Shown one piece after another: positions 1 through 5,505 of a stretch of DNA of 5,505 nt (positions within the stretch are counted from its first letter, which is position 1; each line of letters begins with the position of its first letter). Below the pieces are notes generated by a model. It was not told where the DNA came from. It searched no databases and saw only the letters and a list, made by a program, of their open reading frames with translations. The translations under genes and the position numbers were made by a program. The stretch comes from UBA3206 sp964548855. GTDB taxonomy: Bacteria > Bacillota_I > Bacilli_A > Acholeplasmatales > Anaeroplasmataceae. The stretch lies in contig CAZJSR010000041.1 in assembly GCA_964548855.1 (NCBI GenBank), forward strand, positions 1-5,505. Reading direction: 5' to 3'.

Positions 1-209
1 CTCTTATTTAAATTACTTCTACAATTTCTTTGGAACTATAGGTTGGTTAAACCAAATTCCACACTTTCCAACTGATTTATTACCATTAAAAAATTTCTTC
101 TTCAGTTAAATTGTCCTCTTAATACTCCTTGAGAAATAATTTCAACTCTATCTTCAAGTCTATAAATTGCATGTGGTATTTTTGAAGTCCATAAATTTTG
201 ACCCACTGC
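1..209 (-). pseudogene. Decayed C-terminal fragment of an AlbA_2/HATPase_c_4-type ATP-binding protein
   Basis: Reading the minus strand from 209 gives an uninterrupted stretch including IPHAIYRLEDRVEIISQG, ending at TGA (104-102). The next frame continues it as NLTEEEIF (112-89), ending at TAA. A third frame continues as FNGNKSVGK (90-64) and runs to a TAG at 21-19. Joined across the two shifts this resembles the conserved segment (LEDRVEIIS.GGL..GLT.EEFF.G.SKPV) of ATP-binding regulator-like proteins with an N-terminal AlbA_2 domain. The normal N-terminal two thirds is absent: the methyltransferase stop lies only 38 bases upstream with no start or ribosome site between. It is in the same orientation as the RM operon. 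It is best read as a truncated, multiply frameshifted remnant; the family assignment comes from remembered consensus, not a search. Confidence 0.62.
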
Positions 210-247
210 CAAAATCTATAATTTGAATTTTTTTAATATATAATTGA

Positions 248-3200
248 CTATTCCATAGGTTTAACTTTAGTTTCTATAAAATCTATTTCTTCTTCGGTTA
301 AATTATATTTTTTATATAATTGCATATCTATCTCTTTAATTGATTTTGACCAATCGATATCAGAATTATCTGTAAAATCTTGAATAGGAACATAATGATA
401 AACTTTTTGTGTTGTATGTTGAGTTTGCTTTCTAATCCCAACCATTAATCTAAAAAATTTAGTTTTAATATAATTAATACAATTTTCTGCTTCAATCATA
501 TTTTCAAATGGTCCAATTTGTAAAAAAGTTTCTGTACATAGTTCTCCTGGCGTGCTAAGCACTGGCGTGCTTACCACTTCACCAATTGCACCACAACCGT
601 ATGCTTCTGCAATAAATACTTTAAACTTATTTAAGCCATCATTCTTTTTAGGAATAGGATAATTTTTTGGTAGAAATTTCCAAGTTCGTTTTTGTGATTC
701 ACCTAATCCTAAAATTTTGTAACCACCTAAAATAGGCATAGAAGAAAACTCAGGTAAACCATATTTTGATGCATTCACCATAGTTTCTGCTTCTAAACCA
801 TATGGTTTTCGAGCAGAAACTATGGTAGAAAAACTAATAGTATTTAATTCATATACTTTTGATTTTATTTGTAGTAACATATTATCCCTAATATATATAT
901 CATCTTCTTCAGTAGATAAATAACGACGAGATGTATTTAATCCTTCAATTGAAATAGTGCTAATTTCACACATATCTTCTTTTAAACTATCTCTTAAAAA
1001 AATGCATACACCACCTTTAATATCTACTGATGAAAATATATCTTTTGAAGATGTATAGTCAAGTAATTTTATTATATGCTTATCATTTATCATAGACTTT
1101 CTAAAATTATCTAATCCTTTTCCACCTGTCATCCATCTTGATGGCATAATCAATGAAATATAATGAGAATTCAGTCTCTTAGATGTTTCTACAAAATAAT
1201 TATATACAGGAGTTGCACTTGCTTGTGCACCACCATCTGATATTTGATAAGGTGGATTTCCAACTATTGCATTAAATTTCATTTCTCCATCTCCTTTATT
1301 CCAAAATGATTTTTTCAAAACCTTCTCTACAAATTTATCTGATTTTTCTTTAAGTTGCATTATCAAATCATCAAATGCATGTGATGATACCTTCCCTTTT
1401 CTATATCCTAATAAAGTTCTTCTTGTTATTAATTTAGCCATAGACGTTTTACAAATAACATAAATATTATTATTTATTACGTCATCCCAAATTCTAATTT
1501 TTTCATTAAAATTCAATTCAACACTCGATAAATCACACTTTTTTCGGTATATACTATACGCAACATATAAAGGATATAATCCCGTTTTAGAATTAATTTC
1601 TAATATATTTGCATTTGGATTTGATAATGTTTCATTTGTTACATTTTCAAATTCTACATACCTTGGATTATCAAGTTCAAACTCAAAATTCTCATCATAA
1701 AAAGAATATCCACCTAATGTTTGTGCCATATGCATATTCACAACACGCCAAGGAGTTAAAACTGTTTCCTTATCAGGATTTTTAAAAGTTGAGAATAATT
1801 GAGCAATTTTCATAATACGTTCTGTTGGTTCTAAATCATCAGCTGTTTTAGAAATATATCTAATTCTTCTTGCACAAGCTATAAACATATCTTTATCATA
1901 ATATTTCGAGAATTTTTTAAACATCTCTTTATCTACACCTGTAGGCATAAATTCATTCCATGAAATATCATCAACTAAATCAACAAAGTTATCTATTGTA
2001 ATTTCAGTATCAATATCTCCATCCATACCATATACTAAAAGAGGCATTCTAATAGAAATTGCTCTTAATATTGTAATAGCTTTTTTTCTATTATCTTTTT
2101 GTTCTTTTAACCTTTTCAATAACTCTTTTTCTTCTTCAGTTAATTCAGTTTTCTTTTTATTTTCCGCTTTTTTTAATGTTTCGTATTCTTCATTAGTAAA
2201 GCCTTCATTATTAATTTCAATATCACTAATGTTTCCTTTAGCCTTAGAAGCACCAACTACTTTTTTTAATTTTTCAAATTCTTCTAATGCTACATCATCA
2301 AGTTTTAAAAGTTCATCATTATATAACTTCGAATCATCAAAACCGTTTTTTACAACACGTTCAGCATATGCTTTTTTTAATTCTTGAAGTAACATTCCAA
2401 CTTTAAATTCCTTCATATTTGTACCATCAATAGATATAACAGGACAGAAATTTAAAAACATACCTAATTGTTGTTCTGCAATCGGGTTCTTTGATTTTGT
2501 ACTTGCTGACAATTGTACTGATTCTGCAATCATTTTTAAAGTTCTATCTGGTGCAAAATCAAAAACATAACAATTTTCTTTAATTTTACCATTTATATTT
2601 GCAGGTGTTTGAACTCTAAATATTGTTTGTAAATATTGACTTGCAGCAGTTGAATATGATCCTGCAAGCATTAATACTGCAGTCCATTCTGGAATTGAAA
2701 CCCCAGTTGTAAGTCTTCCACATGACAAAGTTATTGTATAAGTTTCCTCTGGATTTTTAGTCATTGCATTCTTAACTGCGCTTAATGCATTAGTAGTATC
2801 TATCTCCTCGTCGCCATCTCCCGCAACATTTACGATTTCAAAATACTTAAAAACGGAATGTTTTTTAAGTATTTTACTTAAAGCTTTCGCTTCTTTAACA
2901 CCAGGTAAAACCCATAATGTATGCCTAAAAAAATCTCGATATTGTTCTGTTGAAAAAGGATAATTTGTAATTGTTGATTCTTTACAAATTAAGTCTAAAA
3001 AACTAATAATATCTTTTTCATATACAAAGTCTCCAATATTAACGTTACTAGGCATTTCTTTCAAATCTACTTTTATATCGCCTGTCCAAGTTTTAAAAAA
3101 CTCTCTAAAATTAAAAGCTTTATCTTCAACTTCCATAAATCCAGTTAAATACTTTTCAAGATGATATGTAAATATATTCATTTTTGGAAGTTCTTCATAA

Positions 3201-4285
3201 GGATTTGAATCACCAAAGTGATTTAAATACCAATTTTGTTTAGCTTCTTGTTCCATTATATAATCCCAAGTATAAATACTTGGTTCTTCGAATTCTGTTA
3301 ATAAATTAAATGGTGTCCCTGATAGTTCTAATACTTTAGGTTCTTTTTTATATTTATTATTAATTAATTCTTCAATTACGGCTTTACCTAGATTTGTTTG
3401 TGTTCCTTCATGAGCCTCATCTACAACAATAAAATCCCATGGAATATTAAATATTTCGTTATTCTTATCAAATTTTCCACCAACAATTGAAGAACCTCTT
3501 AAATCTTGAATTGATGCAAAATAAACAAATGGTTTATCTGAATTAATTAGTTTATTTATTGAAGATTCACCAAATGTTTTTGATCCAAATTGATATTCTA
3601 ATTTATCATAAAAAATTTTCTTAAAATCATCATACCAACCATCACTTACAACTGGTCTATGAGTTATAATTATAGTTGTCTTAAAATTCATTTCTTTCGC
3701 TACTTGTAATGCTGACAATGTTTTACCAAAACGCATTTTTGCATTCCATAACATTTTATTAGAGTCTTTAAATCTTTTAACTGTCTTTTTTATAGCTTCT
3801 AATTGTTCAGGTCTAAAAATAATTGGATTTTTATTTATAGAAATATCTGCAGTATTTAAAGATTTTCTTCCTTCTTTAACACATTTAATTACCTTTTTTG
3901 CAGTTTCTAAATCAATTTTAAACCATTCATTTTGTTTTTTATTTGTTTCAAAATATTTAGTTTTAATATTAGAACGCTTTAAAACATCATGAACGTGATA
4001 ATCTCTAAACGCAAGAACCTTATCATCACTTCTTTTATATACTGCAACTTCTGTATATAATAATTCATAAACTATACCTGCAGTTGAAGTATATTCATCT
4101 ATTCTTTTTCTTGCTGCATAATTTAATTCATGGCAATTAGGTAATAGTTCAAAATACTTTTTATTAGTATGAATTGTTGCATCACCAATTTTTAAACAAT
4201 CATTATGTAATTCATCATTTATTCTAAATATATAAATCAATTTATATTCAAATGTATTTTCAAAATTTATTTTATTACCAATCAT
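248..4285 (-). CDS. Single-chain restriction-modification enzyme: GIY-YIG-like / SF2 translocase / Eco57I-like N6-adenine methyltransferase / TRD
   Basis: Predicted cytoplasmic enzyme that recognises a DNA site, methylates adenine, and uses ATP-driven translocation to cut unmodified DNA. Residues ~12-126 resemble a T5orf172/MUG113 GIY-YIG domain: Y18-I, LKIGD at 31-35, R59/R61, an RDYHVH block at 94-99 and EWF at 120-122. Residues ~155-570 are an SF2 helicase: Walker A MRFGKT 184-189, DEAH 289-292, SGTP 322-325, TTGVSIP 526-532 and a motif VI-like QTIFRVQTP 553-561. Residues ~655-745 are a Lys/Glu-rich, probably helical coupler. Residues ~840-1100 are the methyltransferase: TPWRVV (motif X) 844-849, motif I-like LEINSKTGLY 895-904, NPPY 1010-1013 and a GGVCIFLR strand 1091-1098. 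Residues ~1150-1345 look like a target-recognition and C-terminal helical region. The ATG overlaps the upstream stop and has its own strong ribosome site. Domain order matches Type ISP enzymes (roughly 1,500-1,600 aa), but this protein is shorter and lacks their Mrr-type N-terminus. Motif I is weak (K900 replaces the first Gly). Helicase and methyltransferase calls are firm; the nuclease and TRD calls are less so. Confidence 0.93.
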   Translation of the reverse strand: MIGNKINFENTFEYKLIYIFRINDELHNDCLKIGDATIHTNKKYFELLPNCHELNYAARKRIDEYTSTAGIVYELLYTEVAVYKRSDDKVLAFRDYHVHDVLKRSNIKTKYFETNKKQNEWFKIDLETAKKVIKCVKEGRKSLNTADISINKNPIIFRPEQLEAIKKTVKRFKDSNKMLWNAKMRFGKTLSALQVAKEMNFKTTIIITHRPVVSDGWYDDFKKIFYDKLEYQFGSKTFGESSINKLINSDKPFVYFASIQDLRGSSIVGGKFDKNNEIFNIPWDFIVVDEAHEGTQTNLGKAVIEELINNKYKKEPKVLELSGTPFNLLTEFEEPSIYTWDYIMEQEAKQNWYLNHFGDSNPYEELPKMNIFTYHLEKYLTGFMEVEDKAFNFREFFKTWTGDIKVDLKEMPSNVNIGDFVYEKDIISFLDLICKESTITNYPFSTEQYRDFFRHTLWVLPGVKEAKALSKILKKHSVFKYFEIVNVAGDGDEEIDTTNALSAVKNAMTKNPEETYTITLSCGRLTTGVSIPEWTAVLMLAGSYSTAASQYLQTIFRVQTPANINGKIKENCYVFDFAPDRTLKMIAESVQLSASTKSKNPIAEQQLGMFLNFCPVISIDGTNMKEFKVGMLLQELKKAYAERVVKNGFDDSKLYNDELLKLDDVALEEFEKLKKVVGASKAKGNISDIEINNEGFTNEEYETLKKAENKKKTELTEEEKELLKRLKEQKDNRKKAITILRAISIRMPLLVYGMDGDIDTEITIDNFVDLVDDISWNEFMPTGVDKEMFKKFSKYYDKDMFIACARRIRYISKTADDLEPTERIMKIAQLFSTFKNPDKETVLTPWRVVNMHMAQTLGGYSFYDENFEFELDNPRYVEFENVTNETLSNPNANILEINSKTGLYPLYVAYSIYRKKCDLSSVELNFNEKIRIWDDVINNNIYVICKTSMAKLITRRTLLGYRKGKVSSHAFDDLIMQLKEKSDKFVEKVLKKSFWNKGDGEMKFNAIVGNPPYQISDGGAQASATPVYNYFVETSKRLNSHYISLIMPSRWMTGGKGLDNFRKSMINDKHIIKLLDYTSSKDIFSSVDIKGGVCIFLRDSLKEDMCEISTISIEGLNTSRRYLSTEEDDIYIRDNMLLQIKSKVYELNTISFSTIVSARKPYGLEAETMVNASKYGLPEFSSMPILGGYKILGLGESQKRTWKFLPKNYPIPKKNDGLNKFKVFIAEAYGCGAIGEVVSTPVLSTPGELCTETFLQIGPFENMIEAENCINYIKTKFFRLMVGIRKQTQHTTQKVYHYVPIQDFTDNSDIDWSKSIKEIDMQLYKKYNLTEEEIDFIETKVKPME
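547..571. repeat. Short in-frame tandem repeat within the TRD-like region
   Basis: CTGGCGTGCT occurs at 547-556 and 562-571, a 15-base (five-codon) period. It encodes STPVLSTPG at residues 1239-1247 of the large protein. It is locally more G+C-rich than its surroundings and includes an 11-base GTGCT-A-AGCAC dyad. It may be a small duplication in the target-recognition region or simply a repeated STP turn. Confidence 0.5.
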
Positions 4286-5259
4286 ACTTTATCACCCCTA
4301 AATAAAGAAATAAATTTTATTTTTTTACCTTTATTCCAATCCATTACATAACTATAAATTCCATTATGTTTATGCATATTATTATTTTTACAACCAGTAC
4401 ATAATTCTTCTTTTACTTCTTCATCTTCAAATAAACTCATTTGTAAATATCTAGGCTTTTCATTATGGCAAGTATATGGAACAACCATTTTCAATCCATC
4501 CATTTGCCATAAATTCCAACTAATTATTTGTGCAACATTTATTAATAGTTCTTTATCTGGCATATGTGAAAAATGAAAACCATAATAATCAATGTAACTT
4601 AGAAATAAATTTTTTCTAGCAATAAATAAATTATCTCCTTGAAATTCATATCCATATACACTTTTTAATGCTACTAAAGATTGTTCTAACCATTCTGAAT
4701 CATCTAACGCATTTTCACAAATAACTCTCATTTTTCTATCAAATAAGCCTATTCTAGAACAAATTTCTATTTTATCACCAGTAACTGCATCATATCTACT
4801 TACTAAATATGGCGCTTCACCACATGTTATTTCAAGTCTTAAATCTAAAACATAGTCCTTCCAATTTTTATCTCTAAAATCAACCTTTAAAGTAGGCTTC
4901 CATGACTTTTCAAATTCTATATTAAAAACGTCTTTATAACCGAACCATTCGTTATCAATTAAATTATTTTGCCTATTACAAATCCAAGATGGAGTAAAAA
5001 CTTCTGCCATATCTTTACTTCTTTTTATTTTATCAACCTTATTTTTTTCCACTCTTGATTTAATTAAAGAATGTTTACCAAAAACAAATTCTGGTACTAT
5101 ATTATCTTTTTCATAAAATCCTTTTCTTTTATATATATTTGTTGCCCATATTATATTTTTTTTAGTAGACCTATCTACTAATAAAATATCTATAATATTT
5201 TCATTATTTTCAAATAGTTCTTTTTCGTCATATTCGAAAATATTAGAAATAAAATCCAT
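4282..5259 (-). CDS. Methyltransferase-like companion subunit of the RM system
   Basis: A 325-residue protein resembling small proteins usually labelled restriction endonuclease subunit M. Residues ~85-102 (EVFTPSWICN...LID) match motif X of N6-adenine methyltransferases. Residues 142-151 (LEITCGEAPY) align with motif I (DPACGTGGF) but carry Ala for the second Gly. Residues 201-218 (VYGYEFQGDN...ARKNL) match the segment that in HsdM-type enzymes follows the SAM site (YGxE...AxxNL). Where NPPY should fall there is only VVPY (259-262), so independent catalysis is doubtful. The C-terminus has C264, H265, C287, C290, H296 and H298, a possible metal-binding cluster. No signal peptide or membrane segment is seen. 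The ATG at 5259 is chosen because AGGAGG lies 10 bases upstream. The TGA stop overlaps the next ATG (ATGA, 4 bases), implying translational coupling and a complex with the 1345-residue enzyme. The likely role is a partner for methylation or site recognition; the exact job is inferred. Confidence 0.88.
   Translation of the reverse strand: MDFISNIFEYDEKELFENNENIIDILLVDRSTKKNIIWATNIYKRKGFYEKDNIVPEFVFGKHSLIKSRVEKNKVDKIKRSKDMAEVFTPSWICNRQNNLIDNEWFGYKDVFNIEFEKSWKPTLKVDFRDKNWKDYVLDLRLEITCGEAPYLVSRYDAVTGDKIEICSRIGLFDRKMRVICENALDDSEWLEQSLVALKSVYGYEFQGDNLFIARKNLFLSYIDYYGFHFSHMPDKELLINVAQIISWNLWQMDGLKMVVPYTCHNEKPRYLQMSLFEDEEVKEELCTGCKNNNMHKHNGIYSYVMDWNKGKKIKFISLFRGDKV
4293..4299 (-). promoter_or_regulatory. 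Ribosome binding site of the large RM gene
   Basis: The minus strand reads AGGGGTG-ATAAAGT-ATG, giving a Shine-Dalgarno match with a 7-base spacer. It lies inside the last codons of the upstream gene. It fixes the ATG at 4285 as the start and shows that the large gene can load ribosomes itself as well as by coupling through the ATGA overlap. Confidence 0.85.
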
Positions 5260-5269
5260 ATTTGATTTT

Positions 5270-5275
5270 CCTCCT
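5270..5275 (-). promoter_or_regulatory. Ribosome binding site of the small RM subunit
   Basis: The minus strand reads AGGAGG followed by a 10-base A-rich spacer and ATG at 5259. The perfect Shine-Dalgarno hexamer sets the start codon and the left boundary of the operon leader. Confidence 0.85.
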
Positions 5276-5280
5276 AATTG

Positions 5281-5303
5281 AGTATCAAAATGTATGGATT
5301 TTT
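5281..5303. repeat. Direct repeat copy 1 of the divergent control region
   Basis: This 23-base unit begins with AGTATCAAAA and matches the second copy at 5407-5429 in 18 of 23 positions, including the first ten without a mismatch. It also contains a small CAAAA-N9-TTTTG dyad (5286-5304). The copy lies between the proposed -10 of the RM operon and its ribosome site, where a bound protein would block transcription or early elongation. Confidence 0.45.
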
Positions 5304-5304
5304 G

Positions 5305-5333
5305 GATATAATATTTTTTTTAAAATAAATCAA
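5305..5333 (-). promoter_or_regulatory. Candidate sigma-70-type promoter of the RM operon
   Basis: The minus strand has TTGATT (5333-5328), a 17-base spacer with an A8 tract, and TATATC (5310-5305). Transcription would start near 5298, leaving a short leader of about 40 bases before ATG. Both hexamers are imperfect, and in DNA this A+T-rich other -10 choices (for example TATTAT at 5313-5308, with too short a spacer) are possible. Confidence 0.35.
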
Positions 5334-5380
5334 TATTTAAAATAATAAATGGCAAAACAATATAATTATTGATAAATTTA

Positions 5381-5389
5381 TGCTATAAT
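5381..5389 (+). promoter_or_regulatory. Extended -10 promoter of a divergent gene
   Basis: TGCTATAAT is a perfect TATAAT preceded by the TGn extension. No good -35 is seen at 16-18 bases, which is acceptable for an extended -10 promoter. Transcription would start near 5396 and run rightwards out of the window toward the ribosome site at 5494-5499. Confidence 0.5.
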
Positions 5390-5406
5390 TTTATTAATAA
5401 ATCTAA

Positions 5407-5429
5407 AGTATCAAAACATATACATTTCT
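5407..5429. repeat. Direct repeat copy 2 of the divergent control region
   Basis: This second AGTATCAAAA unit lies in the same orientation, 126 bases from copy 1. It overlaps the left arm of the CAAAAC/GTTTTG dyad and sits just downstream of the predicted start of the divergent transcript. The two copies therefore take similar places relative to the two opposing promoters. Confidence 0.45.
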
Positions 5430-5440
5430 ATATCGTTTTG
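5412..5440. repeat. CAAAAC/GTTTTG interrupted dyad, candidate operator
   Basis: The left arm CAAAACATATA (5412-5422) and right arm TATATCGTTTTG (5429-5440) are complementary apart from one extra base (5434), around a 6-base centre. It lies about 16-45 bases downstream of the predicted start of the divergent transcript and between the two opposing promoters. It could be a dimeric repressor site. A run of T follows it (5441-5448), so a weak attenuator hairpin on the plus-strand leader is an alternative, though the stem is very A+T-rich. Confidence 0.45.
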
Positions 5441-5493
5441 TTTTTTTTACAAAAAAATTGGTAAAATCACTAAATTATTGTTATATAAATAAT

Positions 5494-5499
5494 GAGGTG
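5494..5499 (+). promoter_or_regulatory. Ribosome binding site of a plus-strand gene starting beyond the window
   Basis: GAGGTG followed by a T-rich spacer reaches the last base of the window, so a start codon would be expected within a few bases past 5505. The gene itself is not visible and its product cannot be named. It would be divergent from the RM operon and could be its regulator or an unrelated host gene. Confidence 0.5.
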
Positions 5500-5505
5500 T
5501 TTTTT

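Noticed and set aside
43..55. TTGGTT-A-AACCAA dyad as a terminator or attachment site
   Set aside because: The arms are six bases with no adjacent T-run on either strand and no second copy; it lies within pseudogene debris.
210..247. Terminator for the RM operon
   Set aside because: The stretch after the TAG stop is A+T-rich but has no convincing G+C stem followed by a U-run on the minus strand; termination probably occurs further left.
2075..2090. T/A homopolymer tracts in the large gene as possible phase-variation switches
   Set aside because: The longest runs are about seven bases, scattered and typical of this base composition; none stands out at the start of the gene or between domains.
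5390..5401. Perfect 12-base palindrome TTTATTAATAAA near the divergent start site
   Set aside because: It is made only of A and T and is expected by chance here; it was not called an operator on its own.
5481..5490. TTTATATAA on the minus strand resembling an archaeal TATA box
   Set aside because: It is over 200 bases from the RM start codon, such strings are common in DNA this A+T-rich, and an extended bacterial -10 is present nearby.
5260..5505. Small ORF, tRNA or CRISPR repeats in the right intergenic region
   Set aside because: No start with a ribosome site and open frame is visible within it, no tRNA-like G+C arms occur, and the two repeat copies are imperfect and too few for an array.

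Overview
The window is strongly A+T-rich. It uses standard code: TGG for Trp, with TGA and TAG as stops, so it is not a Mycoplasma/Spiroplasma-type genome. It has purine-rich Shine-Dalgarno sites (AGGAGG, AGGGGTG, GAGGTG) and a bacterial extended -10. A low-GC Bacillota host fits best. A Fusobacterium-like bacterium, or less likely an A+T-rich methanogen, cannot be excluded from the sequence alone.

Layout: nearly the whole window is one two-gene restriction-modification (RM) or defence operon on the minus strand, read from right to left. The first gene (4282-5259) encodes a 325-residue adenine-methyltransferase-like subunit with a degenerate catalytic motif and a C-terminal Cys/His cluster. 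The second gene (248-4285) starts inside the end of the first through an ATGA overlap. It encodes a 1345-residue multidomain protein: a GIY-YIG/T5orf172-like N-terminus, an SF2 DEAH translocase, a charged coupler, an Eco57I-like N6-adenine methyltransferase with NPPY, and a C-terminal target-recognition-like domain. The order nuclease-translocase-coupler-methyltransferase-TRD is that of single-polypeptide Type ISP enzymes (LlaGI/LlaBIII). Here, however, a GIY-YIG-like domain sits where those carry an Mrr-type nuclease, and there is an obligately co-translated second methyltransferase-like protein.

The left edge (1 to about 209) holds a decayed, frameshifted C-terminal fragment of an AlbA_2/HATPase_c_4-type ATP-binding protein on the minus strand. 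It suggests the operon sits in an accessory, gene-turnover region. The right edge (5260-5505) is a non-coding divergent control region. It has a candidate promoter for the RM operon, an extended -10 promoter pointing the other way, a pair of imperfect 23-bp direct repeats, a CAAAAC/GTTTTG dyad, and a ribosome binding site for an unseen plus-strand gene starting just past the window end.

Most interesting: the two methyltransferase-like folds appear to have lost complementary parts of the active site. The large one keeps NPPY but has a poor SAM motif I; the small one keeps more of the motif I/II-III region but has VVPY where NPPY should be. This suggests a paired or split modification module attached to a GIY-YIG translocating nuclease. 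That is inferred from motif reading only.
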